From Chinchilla lanigera (Eukaryota; Chordata; Mammalia; Rodentia; Chinchillidae), in assembly GCF_000276665.1 (NCBI RefSeq), contig NW_004955465.1, positions 3,961,003 through 4,025,002 of the forward strand: a stretch of DNA of 64,000 nucleotides, in the 5' to 3' direction. A model generated the notes under the pieces. That model did not search any database and was not told the origin of the DNA. It saw only the letters and a list, made by a program, of their open reading frames with translations. Made by a program: the position numbers and the translations under genes. This document shows, in pieces, positions 30,725 to 41,723 of this stretch (its first letter is position 1; every line of letters starts with the position of its first letter).

Positions 30725-31830
30725 AGATGTGGGGTAGGCAGAGAGTTTATGAACAAAACCACACTGCATGGGAAACACTTCAAAGAATCAACAACTGGGA
30801 TCTCACCTTATTGAAAAGTTCTTACACAGCAAAAGAAATCTCCAACAGAGTAAACAGAGAAGCCATAAATTGGGAAAAAATTTTAACCAACTCTCCCTCA
30901 GACAAAGGATATATAAAGAATTTTAAAAAATCAGGCCTCTCAAATTCAAAGGTTCAATCCAAAAATGGGCATCTGAGATGAATATACCATTCTCAGATGA
31001 AGAAATACAAATGGCAAATAAATATATGAGAAAATGTTCAACACCACTAGTCATTCAAGAAATGCAAATTAAAATAATGCTGAGATTCCATCTCACCCCA
31101 GAAAGAATGGCTGTCATCAAGAAATCAACCCATAACAAATGCTAGAGGGGCTGTGGTGACAAAGGAACGCTTCTCCACTGTAGGTGGGAGTGTAGACTGG
31201 TGCAGCCACTGTGGAAATCAGTCTGGAGATTCCTCAGTAAACTAAGATTTAGAGGTCCCATTCAACTCAGCTATTCCCCTCCTGGGTATTTTTGCAGAAG
31301 AACTGAAAACATCACACCCCAGTGATATATGTGCACCCATGTTCATAGCAGCGCACTTTGTAATAGCTAAATCTTGAAAACAGCCCAAGTGTCCATCACC
31401 TGAGGAATGGTTGAAAAAGATGTGGTATTTTCTTTTTTCTTTTTTTTTTAAATCTGGTACCAGGAATTGAACTCATGACTTTGTGCTTGCCAGGCAGGCA
31501 CTGTGCCGCTGAGCTAAATCCCCAGCCTCAAGATGTGATATTTTTGTATAGTGGAGTATTACTCAGCTATAGAGAAAGATAAACTGGAGGCTTTTATAGG
31601 TAAATGGATGCGACTAGAGACCATACTCAAAAGTGAGATAAATCAGACTCACATGTGTAAACATTGTATTGTCTCCCTAGTATAAGAACCTGAAAAAGTA
31701 AATAAAATATGAAAAGTACAATAGACATCGTGAAAGGCAAAGAAACTGCTCAAATAGGAAAGAACAACTGGGATTAGGGAAAAGAAAAAAAAGAAAGAAG
31801 GAAGGGAAAATATGTATATTAATATGTACA
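30725..31830 (+). pseudogene. L1 ORF2 C-terminal remnant
   Basis: A 5'-truncated L1 begins about 30725. The frame to 30981 reads the well-known C-terminal part of L1 ORF2 (WDLTLLKSSYTAKE, NWEKILTN, DKGYIKNF), followed by further ORF2 sequence in broken frames: a region equivalent to MRKCSTPLVIQ, then the GGNGTLVHCWWECKLV-type segment as WGCSHCG-like remnants. An ID SINE interrupts it at 31432-31529. Stops and frameshifts leave no functional protein. ORF2 normally encodes an endonuclease and reverse transcriptase for target-primed retrotransposition; only the C-terminal part is present here. Confidence 0.85.
31432..31529 (-). mobile_element. ID-like SINE inserted in L1
   Basis: A T-run, CTGGTACCAGGAATTGAACTC, GGCACTGTGCCGCTGAGC and AAATCCCCAGCC. 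The flanks AAGATGTGGTATTTT (from 31418) and AAGATGTGATATTTT (from 31530) are a target-site duplication of L1 sequence with one mismatch. Confidence 0.92.
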
Positions 31831-32518
31831 AGATAGCTAAGATAATTCTACTACTAATTTCTACTGGTTTGTTGAAAGGAACAGTTAATGTGTAATTATT
31901 TGATCAGTCTTACATGTCTATATCTGGTTATCTGAGTAACCACTTTGAAGATAACAATATGTATTATATAACCATTAATTTCCTATCACCTTGTTTTGAA
32001 ATTCTGTATCACTTCTATTGTTTTTATGTTGTTTTATTTATGCCTTTGTTTCTGTTATTTTCTCTTTAAAATTAAAAAAAGAAAATGTATATACAAAGAT
32101 AGCAGGGATAAGTGTATTGCTGATGTCTATTTGTTTATTGAAAGGATCAGTTAATGCTTAATTTCTTTTCTTGTGAGTAATTTTGCATGCTTATATCTGG
32201 CAATTGGAACAACTAATTTGGAGACAACAATATGCAATATAACAATCATTGGTGAATTCCTACCATCTTGTTTAGTGAAGCTCTGTATCTTTTCTAAAGT
32301 TGATTTTTTAAATTATGTTTTATTCTCTTTAACGGTTTGATCACTCTTGCATTCTTACATCTGGTATTCTGAGCAACTTCGCTGAAGATAACAATATGTA
32401 ATATAGCAACCACTGTTAATTCCTATCATCTTGTTTTGAAATCCTGTATCATTTTAACTGTTTTTGTGTTGTTTTGTTTTTGTGGTTTTTTTTTTTATTG
32501 TTTATTTTCTCTTTAAAA
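31830..32518 (+). mobile_element. L1 3' tail module, three reiterated units
   Basis: Contiguous with the L1 ORF2 remnant. Units at about 31828-32085, 32091-32330 and 32331-32518 share ACAAGATAGC/ACAAAGATAGC starts, TTGTTGAAAGGAACAG, ATCTGGTTATCTGAG, AACAATATGTAATATA and CTATCATCTTGTTTTGAAAT, and end TTTTCTCTTTAAA plus A-run. The middle unit is the more diverged type and the last lacks its 5' third. They are best read as duplicated 3' UTR. Confidence 0.75.
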
Positions 32519-32519
32519 A

Positions 32520-33645
32520 AAGGTAGGGCCATTGGGAGCTTTAAACTACTGCCTGGGTCGGGTAGGTAGAAGGAAGAAGAGCAGAATAGGGGAAACAGGA
32601 GTGGCGGCCTGGGGCTCCCTGGAGAAGGCAGTGGTGACCGCTGTTCTGTCTTCTGAGTGTGGATTCTATTCTGCCTGAAGCAGCACATTTTGATGTAGTG
32701 GAAGACTTTCACCCGGGACAGGGAGAAGTCAAGGAACAGAGTGAGGGGAAAAGTTTAGGGACAGGGAAGAGTGTATGTCACGTATTAGTTGAAAAATTTA
32801 AAACAGTTAAGGGTGTCATAGTGGTGTATCTGTTCATGTCACAATATCCCCCGTGGAGTGGGTTGCTTAACCGGGCCATGTCAGAATGTCTTAGTTGATG
32901 GCAGGACTGTCACGATTTTCCAGAGCTTCCAGCCAAGCCCTCTCTCCGGGCATCCTTTCTACTTCTGAACCTTTGTCTAGATCCTAAGTTCCCAGATTTA
33001 TATTTTGCAGTCCTGTCGTATCTGATATCAGCTTGATTTAATGATGTATTTGTGTCCCTGGCATGCTGACATATGCCCCTCTGCTGCCTAAATTACCTCT
33101 GTTCATGGCCGAATGGCCTGTGCAGGATAAGCATGTGTGGGAGCATATCCTCTTCGTTAGTAGAGATATTGCTGTAGACATTTACCCTGCTTTATCTGCT
33201 TTATTTAAACAATAATTTCTTGTGGAGGGGCTGAGTTTTTCCTTACTTACGTTTGTGAGAATTATCCCATGGGTCCCCTCAACTACCACATTTTACTAAT
33301 CAAAATGCTTTTCCACTGTTCTTTTTAAAAAATCTCTGTGTGTATGTTTTTAGTGCCTTGTTAAATGAGAAGAGAGGAGGAATTATCAATGAAATATAAA
33401 GAAAATTTTAAAAATTTGCCAAAGTGAGCTTAAGACACAATCAACAATATTAGGCGTTATCTAGTATGAGACCAGTGATTATCAAAATGAAATGAATGAT
33501 TGTACCTTGTAGTCCAAAAAGCCAGAAGAAAGGATTTTGAGTGTTTCCACTGTAGAGAAATGATAAATGTGTAAAGAGAGGTACATTTACCCTGATTTGA
33601 GCATTACACAATGCATACAGGTATTGAAACAGCGCATGCTGAGAT
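32520..33645. other. Low-repeat interval, no gene recognised
   Basis: No confident repeat or gene. The segment 32980-33480 looks single copy (GATTTAATGATGTATTTG, CTTTATTTAAACAATAATTTC) and may be conserved non-coding DNA. Confidence 0.28.
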
Positions 33646-33654
33646 GCTTTTTAT

Positions 33655-33775
33655 CTAGATGTCCCCCCCCCTCCCCCGAGTCTCATGGTCTCATGTCCTC
33701 ATAGGCGGGGTTTTGGAAAGGTGATTGAATCATGGGGAGCTACAGCTAAAAGTGATGTTAGGAGGTGAGGCTTGG
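33655..33775 (+). mobile_element. Probable MaLR LTR fragment
   Basis: A C-run, AGGCGGGGTTTTGGAAAGGTG and ATTGAATCATGGGGAGC resemble the 5' part of MLT1/MST-type LTRs. Confidence 0.45.
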
Positions 33776-33794
33776 CTGGAAGAGGTGGGAGTAT

Positions 33795-33885
33795 GTTCTA
33801 TTATTTCATTCCCATTTCACTGATGAGCAAATAGACTCAGTAAGGTAGAACAGTTCACGTAGAGTCTGTGACTATTTTGTAGTGG
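33795..33885 (-). mobile_element. Probable MIR fragment
   Basis: CATTCCCATTTCACTGATGAGC, AAATAGACTCAGTAAGG and TAGAACAGTTCACGTAGAG: the reverse-complement MIR core (bottom of the 'CCCATTTTACAGATGAGGAAAC' region). Confidence 0.55.
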
Positions 33886-34069
33886 ACACCTATTATCGAC
33901 ACATTATGTGCTCCCAACAGCCATAAAATACTACCTCCTAACATTACAGGTCCTCAGGATAAGGCTAGAATTTACATATCCATTCTTCCTTCCCTCTACA
34001 TCTCCAACAGTGTTTGAGTTGGAGCATTAATATTATTAAGTTCAAAACATGTAAACAGTTTTCATAAGG

Positions 34070-34163
34070 AGGGCTAGGGATTTAGCTCAGCAGCTCAGCA
34101 ACCTGGCAGGTGCAAGGTTGAGAGTTCGATTCCTGGTACTGGAAACAAACAAACAAACAAAAA
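34070..34163 (+). mobile_element. ID-like SINE with target-site duplication
   Basis: GGGCTAGGGATTTAGCTCAGC, GTTCGATTCCTGGTACTGG and an AAAC repeat tail. AGTTTTCATAAGG flanks it (34057-34069 and 34164-34176). Confidence 0.92.
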
Positions 34164-34296
34164 AGTTTTCATAAGGGAGGGGCATTTGGTTACATCCCTA
34201 AAGGCAAACTCAGATATTATTGACCACTCATCCCTAGTTTTTAATATCTGAGGGCATCTCATTTCTCCTCACCATTTTCCTATTAAATATTTACTT

Positions 34297-34389
34297 TGTT
34301 TGTTTGTTTTTTTCTTGTTTCGGGAATCGAACTCATGACCTCACTTTTGCCAGGCAGGCGCTATGCCGCTGAGCTAAATCCCCAGCCCC
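34297..34389 (-). mobile_element. ID-like SINE with exact 19-base target-site duplication
   Basis: A TTTG-interrupted T-run, TTTCGGGAATCGAACTC, GGCGCTATGCCGCTGAGC and AAATCCCCAGCCCC. TCCTATTAAATATTTACTT flanks it exactly (34278-34296 and 34390-34408). Confidence 0.95.
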
Positions 34390-34781
34390 TCCTATTAAAT
34401 ATTTACTTATAGAAAACATATAAAAGAAAACAGAATGAGGTCTAAAATTACAGGTTATAGGAACATGAGTAAATTTGCTTTGTCAGGGCTATTGATGGTG
34501 TATGGGTGCCAGTTGAGATATACAACAATAAGCTTTGCATTGTGTGCAGTTTGCTTCGTAGCTGTGATTCCACCCTTTTCTCTCCAAGGAAACATTATCA
34601 CAAAAGGGCCTGGCATTAAAACAGGGATAACTGTGGTTCTCCTCTACTTCAGAAGTTAAAAAAAATCACTCTTCTGCTATTTAAATCACGACAACATGCC
34701 ACTGGTGTATTTCGTGACCAGGGAGCTGCAGGCCCTCACTTTCATGGTGAGAGTGTGCTATGGCCCTCAGTTTGGCCACCG

Positions 34782-35160
34782 AATTAATTTTCTAGGGCTG
34801 ATGTAACCATCTACTCCAGACTGGGTGTCTTCAACCACAGAAACTTATTTTCTTGTAGTTCTGGAGGTCAGAAATGCAAGATCAAGGTGCCGGCAGGGTT
34901 GCTAACTCCTGAGGCCTGTCTTGGTTTGCAGATGGCATCTTCTTGCTACCTTCCCTCTGCCTGTGTCTGTGTCCTGCTTAGTGTCCTTCTCCAAGGACAC
35001 CAGTTCTATTGGGTGGGACCTACCCAATGATCTCGTGGTGCCTTAATCACCTCTTTAAAGACTCTATCTCTACACAAGTCATATTCTGAACTCCTCAGTG
35101 TTAGGACTTCAATGTATGAATTTGCGTGAGGGCTGTGGGTGACAAAGTTGAGACCATAAA
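34782..35160 (-). mobile_element. MLT1-type MaLR LTR, antisense
   Basis: TTTTCTAGGGCTGATGTAACC, GACTGGGTGTCTTCAACCACAG, TTCTGGAGGTCAGAAATGC, AAGATCAAGGTGCCGGCAGGG, GGACACCAGTTCTATTGGG, CTCTTTAAAGACTCTATCTC and TTAGGACTTCAATGTATG are the reverse-complement order of an MLT1-like LTR. It ends before any clear target duplication. Confidence 0.72.
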
Positions 35161-35985
35161 AGCAATCGATATCTGGAAGATCCGGGAAATTGCTCAGCCC
35201 TTCTGTTCTCCAGCTTGCTTTGGGAACCAAGACAGTTCCCCTACACACAGCTAACTAGCTGGTTTGTATATCTGGACTTTTTAGGAACTGCCTATTGCAA
35301 CTACCTTGTCTCTTTTGTTTTCTCTTTTCTGTGTGGGGGGTGCTTCTTTGGTTGGTAAAGAGAAATTTCTGATCCTTCTCCATACGATCACTTAATCAGT
35401 GCTTCTCGGGTACTCAGGTCCCACTTAATGGATGGATTCTTCTGGTGTATTCAGTGGTACCTTGGTGTTTGGAAAGATTTCACCCATTTGAGTCAGGGAG
35501 CAGTTTCTAGATTTTCTTCTATAAGATGAGCTGGAGTAGCTTGTGCAGTGCTGAGCTTGCAAAGGACTTTGCGAGGAAACTTCTACATCTTTGTTACCTC
35601 CACTCACCCTGGTGGACAGGATTCAGCAGGACCAACAGCTAGTTCCAGAGGGGCAGGAGATGGCAGAGGGACAGAGAAAGTCCCTTTCTCAGATGACCTC
35701 TGTCAGCCAGGATACCCCAAACAGCAACTCTGAGCAGAGGAGAGAAGGAGCCTCTCTCTGTAGCACACCCTACATTATTATTTTACAGTTTATAATTTCC
35801 AGTAGGTCAAGGAGAAAATGGGGCACTGCATATTTCCTGGGACAGTGTTTGGCTAAGCTTTCCACTTCCAGTAGGCAGTTGGAGAATCTGCATATCTTAT
35901 TTATTTCTGGAACGTATTTGAATCCTTACTTTATTAGTCTGAAAGCATACTGTAATCTTGATTCCTGGCTGTGTATTTATTTAAG
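35161..35985. other. Low-repeat interval, no gene recognised
   Basis: No confident repeat. The 152-codon plus frame at 35591-36049 is the longest plus-strand frame of this part but has no recognisable domain, starts in ordinary sequence, and overlaps frames on both strands. Confidence 0.28.
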
Positions 35986-36620
35986 CCCCATCCACAAATG
36001 TAGCTCATCAACATTAGTGGAAATGAATTTACATTCGAAAATCTATTAATCTAACCCCACTCATTATATAAGGGAACCAATAAATAGGAAATAAATCAAA
36101 CTATGTGGAACAATAAAACAAATTAACCAGTATCATTTAAATAATTACCATCGCTAACAGTCACAACAAAGCCTAACAAATTAACACTTTAAGTATGTTC
36201 TCATTTTAATGCTGTCCTTACATACATAGCGGCAGACTGCAAATGGATTTTGGAAACCATTGGAGGAAAACAGTGGAAACAAAGTTGTCTGATTTGCACT
36301 GGAGTTTCCTCACTTGGCTGTGGATGTTTAAATTTGCACCATCCTTAGGGGAAGGCAGGTCTTTTTGGCTCCAGGCCTGGATTCCCTGTGTTACTTTCTC
36401 TTCCCTAGGCGTAGGGCATCTCATAGCCAATGCTATGGGTTATGACAAGTTCATGTTTTATGTTCACATCATACATGTGGAGACCATCAGCTCCCAAATC
36501 ACTGTTTGTGCTCTTGCTCGGCTCTTTCCTAAATGGACAACTTTTCATTGGTAAAATGGTTATATTGGTGGAATTTACCTGAAAGTATCCTGATGAGAAA
36601 ATGCATGTAAATCTCTTCAT
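35986..36620. promoter_or_regulatory. Candidate conserved non-coding element
   Basis: Repeat-free, with the AT-rich phrases ATTTAAATAATTACCATCGC, ACAAATTAACACTTTAAG and TCTCATTTTAATGC. The moderately GC 36240-36560 follows. The texture suggests constraint; no alignment was available. Confidence 0.35.
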
Positions 36621-36634
36621 AGCCGGCCATTTAA

Positions 36635-36790
36635 AAAAATTTTTTTTTTCATTTTTTGGAAAGGATGCTTCAATCTATTTGAGCCTGGCCTTGCGTTCAC
36701 TGTGTAGCCTAGGCGAGCCTCAAACTCGTAGCAATCCTTCTGTCTCAGCCTCCTAAGTGCTAGGATTACAGATGCCCCCTCCCTTAAGTT
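36635..36790 (-). mobile_element. B1 SINE, diverged
   Basis: A T-run, GAGCCTGGCCTTGCGTTCAC and AGGCGAGCCTCAAACTCG (duplicated halves), CTCAGCCTCCTAAGTGC and TAGGATTACAG: reverse-complement B1. Confidence 0.8.
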
Positions 36791-37249
36791 TTTGGAGCCC
36801 AGTTGGCTGTTTTAAGTGTTCAGTAAGTGGTCAGTGCTATTAACATTATGGTCCCTACTAGTTCCCTGAAGTGTATGTTTTCGTCTTTTCTTGCCTCATT
36901 TTTTTTCTTAATAGATTTTTGTTTGCACACTACTTTGCTCTTGGAAGACAGGGATATTTGTGTGATGGTGTATATGTACATCTGCTGATATCATGATGCA
37001 GTGCTATGATTAAGACCTAAAGAAATCAATTTTAATTGATCTCTGGCTTTCTAGTACGTAGAAATGAACCATCTGTTCAAAACCTTTCCCCTCCTACTTC
37101 TTGCCGGTATTTTAGGTTAACAGTTTTACTTACCAAAAGCTCATGCTTATCTCTTATTACATGTCTGCCACACTTCTCATATATTTCAATTAAACTTTTA
37201 ATTGAAGGTCATTGTGCCTTCACACGTAAGGTGTATTTGTTTTGTTTTA
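36791..37249. other. Low-repeat AT-rich interval, no gene recognised
   Basis: No confident repeat or gene. Includes TTAATTGATCTCTGGC and TTAAACTTTTAATTGAAGG. Confidence 0.25.
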
Positions 37250-37435
37250 TTTTGTTTTCAAACTGGGAATTGAATACAGTGACACTCTACCACTGAGCTA
37301 CATCCTCAGTCCTATTTTTTATTTTGAGACCGAATCTCACTATGTTGCCAAGCTACCCAGGCCGGCCTCAACTTTGCAACCCTCTCGCCTCCCCCACCCC
37401 CCATGAGTAGCTGAGATTGCAGGCATGCACCCTCC
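37250..37435 (-). mobile_element. B1-dID dimeric SINE
   Basis: dID reverse complement (CTGGGAATTGAATACAGTG...CTCTACCACTGAGCTACATCC) is followed by TATTTTTTATTTTGAGACCG and old B1 reverse complement to GATTGCAGGCATGCACC. Dimer architecture is intact. Confidence 0.85.
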
Positions 37436-37572
37436 CCCTGGCCCTACATGCAGTTGTGAGAAGGAACATGGAGAACCCACACCGCCTTCATTCAGGGCCC
37501 CCAACTCTCTTCACATCTTGCAAATCCGTAGCACAGTGTTACACCAGAATATTGCCATGGATAGAGACAGAT

Positions 37573-37936
37573 TGTTACTGCTTGTGTCTGGATGTCCTCA
37601 TGCAGTCATGGGGCAGGCTTCTAGAGTTTCTGACTGACTCATGGTCTAATGCTGGGTTTGTGGGTGTGAGTGGCACACCCTCCTGGGGGGGGTAGTTTGC
37701 ATACAATGTAAGGGAGGGAAAGAGGCTACTTGTTGCTGCTCCTCTCTTTTGCTCTTGTTGCCTTTGCTGTTTTCCACCACCATGAACTGTTGCCCTGTGC
37801 CCTGTGCCACTCTGCCTTGGAGCCAGCTGGGTATGGCCTGAAACCTCCACAAACTGTGAGCTGACTAAACCTTTCCTTCCTTAATTCTGGGCGCTGGGTA
37901 TTTTGTCTCAGCAAGGAGAAAAAACTAACTAAGACA
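37573..37936 (+). mobile_element. Rodent MaLR-type solo LTR with exact 5-base target-site duplication
   Basis: TGTTACTGCTTGTGTCTGG to AACTAACTAAGACA (TG...CA), with CAGTCATGGGGCAGG, ATGTAAGGGAGGG, CACCATGAACTGTTGCC and CTGAAACCTCCACAAACTG. CAGAT flanks it exactly (37568-37572 and 37937-37941). Same family as 23620-23965 (opposite strand) and 62056-62445. No internal retroviral genes are present; short frames inside are spurious. Confidence 0.86.
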
Positions 37937-37987
37937 CAGATATAGAACGTTCTTATCACCGGGATCCATACAATCCATCATAATGAC

Positions 37988-38082
37988 TTTTTTTTTTTTT
38001 TTTTTTGGATGCTGGGATTGAACTAGAGCCCATGTATGTTAAACACCCCCAGCTCTACCACGGAGCCACACCCCTGGTATGC
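37988..38082 (-). mobile_element. dID-type SINE fragment
   Basis: A T-run of about 20, GGATGCTGGGATTGAACTAGAGCC and CAGCTCTACCACGGAGCC: reverse-complement diverged tRNA-type SINE. Confidence 0.7.
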
Positions 38083-38768
38083 TATCCTCTTTTAGTGACC
38101 CCAGTTCCCTCCCATCCTTATTTATGCCAGTCTTTGGTGATCACCAAACTGTTCTTCATTTGAATAATTTTGATAAAATTACAATACCAGATCATGTAGT
38201 CTGTAGCCTGTTGGCATTGTTCTGGTTCCACTCAGCACAACCTGTGGAGGTATTGTGAGCCCACTGTGCTTACACACAAGGGCACGAGCCGTACCCGTGG
38301 TGTGGGTTTACAGTTTGTTTAATCATTCATCTGTTGAAGGGGCTCTGGGTTGTCTCTCGTTTGGGGCTATCATGAATAAAGCTACTACAAACATTTGTGT
38401 ATCATTTCTCTAGGAAAAATGTGAAGAGTTCAGTTCTGCGGTATTTGCTTGTTTAGAGAAACTACCCAACTGCTTTCCAGTGCGGTTGTATCGTTTTACA
38501 TTTCCACCAGGGATGCTTGAGGATTCCGGTTTCTCAGCATCTTCACCAGCACTTGGTGTTGCTACTATTTTTTATCTTGGTCATTTTAATAGGTGTGTAA
38601 AAATGTCTCCTTATGGTTTTGAATTGCACTCCCTTAGCTGCTAGTGATGGTGGATATCTTTTCATGTACTTCTTTGCCATCTGCATATCTTCTTATATGA
38701 AATATCTCTACATGTCTTTTGCTCACATTCTGATTGGATTGTTAGTTTTTTAAAAAATATTAAGTTCT

Positions 38769-38850
38769 GGCTGGGGATGTGGCTCAGTGGTAGAGCTCTT
38801 GCCTTGCATGTAGAAAGTCCTGGGTTCAATCTTCAGCACCACAAAAAAAG
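38769..38850 (+). mobile_element. Older ID/dID-like SINE within L1M
   Basis: GGCTGGGGATGTGGCTCAGTGG, CTTGCCTTGCATG and GTCCTGGGTTCAATCTTCAGC, with an A-run tail. Related flanks ATTAAGTTCTG and ATTGAGTTCTG suggest a target duplication of L1 sequence. Confidence 0.85.
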
Positions 38851-39214
38851 TATTGAGTTCTGAAGGTGATTCATGATTCTAGATACTAGCCTTATGTCAG
38901 ATGTGTGGTCTGCAAATATTTTCTCCCTATTTGTTGCTTGTGTTTTCATCATTTCAATAATGTCTTTCACAGAAGTAAAATTTTAATTTTGGTGAAATCC
39001 AATATATTATGCTTTCTCTTATACAGGTTGTGCTTTTGAAGTAAGTCTAAGCACTCTGCCAAATCCAAGCTCTTAGAAATTATCCTTTATATTTTTTTCC
39101 TAAAAGGTTTATATTGTGGCATTTTATATGTTGGCCTATGGTGCATTTTGAGTTGATTTCATTGTAAGCTGTGAGGCTTCTGTTTGAGTTTTGTTATTTC
39201 CCCTTTGGATATCT

Positions 39215-39275
39215 TTTGAGCACCTGCCTGGCAAGCACGAGGTCCTGAGTTTGATTCCTGATACCACCCTCCCCC
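39215..39275 (+). mobile_element. 5'-truncated ID-like SINE within L1M
   Basis: TTGAGCACCTGCCTGGCAAG, CACGAGGTCCTGAG and TTTGATTCCTGATACC: the B-box half only. Confidence 0.75.
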
Positions 39276-39496
39276 AAAATCTCTTGAGTATATTTGCATG
39301 GGTCGATTTCTTGGTTTTCTGTTCTCTTGCATTGATTCACAGGCCTGTCCCTTCGTCAGTTATATATGGCACTTACTGCAGCCATATAAGTCTCGAAATT
39401 AGGCAGAATGATTCCTTTGACTTCACTGTTTTTTCTCAAAATCATTGAAACTATTCCAGTTCCTTTGCTTTCCATGTAATACAGATTGTGTTAAAC

Positions 39497-39942
39497 TTTG
39501 CAGTGGGTTGAATATTGTCCTTCCAGAATTCATGTCCACCCAGAACATCAGAATGTGGTCTTATTTGGAAATAACATCTTGGTAGATGTAATTAATTAAT
39601 TTAAGGTGAGGTCTTACAGGATTAGGGTGGATATTAAATCCAATAACTGCATTCTTAAAAGAAAAAGAGCAGTTACAGGGACACACTGGGAAGATGAACG
39701 TAAAAAAAAAAAAAGATGGAGGCTAAGAGTGGGGTTATCCTGCCAGAAGCCAAGGAACCCTACCAGAAGCGAAGAGAGAGGTCTAGGACAGTTCTCCTTT
39801 GGGCCCTCAGTAGGAGCTAGACCCACTGATCCTTTTACTTTGGACTTCTGGCTTCCAGAACTGTGAGGAAAAAACTTCTCTTGTTTTAAGCTGCTCCTTT
39901 TGTGTTAACTTGTTAAAGCAGGCTTGAGAAACTAAGACAAAC
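39497..39942 (+). mobile_element. MLT1-type MaLR LTR within L1M
   Basis: TGCAGTGGGTTGAATATTGTCC, AATTCATGTCCACCCAGAAC, GAATGTGGTCTTATTTGG, GTCTTACAGGATTAGGG, CTTTGGACTTCTGGCTTCC, AGAACTGTGAGG and GAAACTAAGACA match the MLT1-type LTR order in sense. Exact TSD not resolved. Confidence 0.75.
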
Positions 39943-40502
39943 CTGTGATTAGTTGGAGAAGATTTGTCATGTGTGTTTTTTTGAGACTTCCAGTCCACGA
40001 ACACCCATGTAGCTGATGTATTTTATGTCTTCTTTGATTGCTTTCGTCATTGTTTTGTACACCAGTCTTGTGCAGGTTGCGTTAGCTTTACACCTAAGTA
40101 TGTATGTATGTGTTTATTTATTCATTTATATTATGAGCAATTGTAAATGATTTCATGATTTTAATTTTGATATCTGTGTGTTCATTGCTGATGTATAAAA
40201 ATAGAACTGATTTTGTTTATCTTATATTCTATGCCTTGTTGACTCATTTATTAATGCTATGAGAATTGTGTGGATTCATTAATTTCCACATAGATAATAA
40301 TGTCTTCTGCAAGTTTTACTCTGAAGTTTTATTTCTTCCTTGTTATACATATTCCTTTATTTTCTCTTCTTCTTGTATTGCACTGGCTAGATGTTGGAAT
40401 GCTATGTTGAATAAGGGCAAGAGTTGACATCCTTGCTTTGTTCTGACTTTTAGGAAGAAAGAATTAGATTTTTATTGTATGTTTTAAAAAATATATGCTC
40501 TT

Positions 40503-40600
40503 GGGGCTGGGGATTTAGCTCAGCGGCACAGTGCCTGCCTGGCAAGCCCAAGGTTGTGAGTTCGACTCCTGGTACTGGAGAAAAACCAAAAAAAAAAAAA
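40503..40600 (+). mobile_element. ID-like SINE within L1M
   Basis: GGGGCTGGGGATTTAGCTCAG, CAGTGCCTGCCTGGCAAGCC and GTTCGACTCCTGGTACTGG, then an A-tail. ATGCTCTT flanks it (40495-40502 and 40601-40608). Confidence 0.93.
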
Positions 40601-40736
40601 ATGCTCTTTATTAATTTGAAGAAGTTCTAATCTATTTGTGTTTTTGTGAGCTTTTAAAAATTATGAATGTGTTTAGCTTTGTCAAAGTCTTTTCTCCATC
40701 AGTACATGATAATGTGATTTTTCTTCTTTAGCCTGT

Positions 40737-40820
40737 TTTTTTTTTGGTACCGGGAATTGAACTCGTGACCTTAGGCTTGCCAGGCAAGTGCTCATGCCTC
40801 TGAGATATATCCCTGGCCCT
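40737..40820 (-). mobile_element. ID-like SINE within L1M
   Basis: A T-run, GGTACCGGGAATTGAACTC, GGCTTGCCAGGCAAGTGC and ATATCCCTGGCCC. TTCTTTAGCCTGTT upstream and TTCTTTAGTCTGTT downstream form a target duplication with one mismatch. Confidence 0.92.
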
Positions 40821-41392
40821 TCTTTAGTCTGTTAATATCCTGAGTTTCTCTGATTGATTTTAAAATATTAATCCAGTCTTATATCTCTGAAATCAAACCC
40901 AGTTGGTCATGATATATAATTATTTTTTATATCTCTGAATCCTACTTGCTAATATTTTAAGAATTTTTGTGTACATATTAATTACAACTATTGGTCTGTA
41001 GTGTTTTTATCTATGTCTGGTTTTGGTATCAGAGTAATACCAACTCCATAAACTGGAATGTAAAGAATTTGCTTCTCTTCAATTTTTTGGAAATGATTTG
41101 TAGAATTAGTGCTAATTCTTTTTCAAACATCTAATAGAATTCATCAGTAAAATAATTTAGGCTAGATATTTCTTTCTTGGGAGCATTTAAGTCATAGATG
41201 AAATTTCCATAATAGTTATCAGGCTGTACAAATTATCTATTTCATATGAAATGAGCTGGGGTAGTTATCCTTTTAAAGAATGGACCCATTTTATCTATAG
41301 ACGTTGTCAAATTTATGTGTGTAAAGCTGTTGCTAGCATTCCTATCTTACTATTGAAGTCTATACAGATTTTGTTATGGAAAAATTATTCTT

Positions 41393-41723
41393 ATTTTGCT
41401 TTATTTATACTGGAAGATAGATTTGCAAGTAGGAAGGGCTTCAAGGGATGGAGCAAGGAAGGGTAGGTGGCGGAAAGAATTGGGATCTGTTGTGTGTATG
41501 TTCCTGCTGCCCACAGTGAAGGTAATTGTTATGTGTCACAAACTGAACTAAAGAAAAACTAACTGAAAAGGCAGGACGTTGTGGAGATGGAGTTTGAGAG
41601 GTGGGAGGTGGGAGAGGAAGGGAAGGGGAATAATAAGAATTAAGATATGTTAAGTACGTGCACCTACTCCCTGCGACGAAGGGGAATATTACGCACTGCA
41701 AGCATGTACTAATATAAATTTTC
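41393..41723 (+). mobile_element. L1 G-rich 3' UTR insertion, two tandem units, with target-site duplication
   Basis: A truncated L1 tail contains two related G-rich units: 41430 to about 41565 (GGATGGAGCAAGGAAGGG ... ATTGTTATGTGTCACAAACTG) and about 41585-41710 (GTGGAGATGGAGTTTGAG ... ATATTACGCACTGCAAGC). It is flanked by the exact 13-base repeat AAAAATTATTCTT (41380-41392 and 41724-41736). The unit matches the 3' UTR of the L1 at 20.33-20.81 kb and 48.25-48.41 kb. Confidence 0.83.

Noticed and set aside
38095..41380. Processed pseudogene or gene in the long antisense block
   Set aside because: Sequence order matches an antisense L1M element with later insertions.
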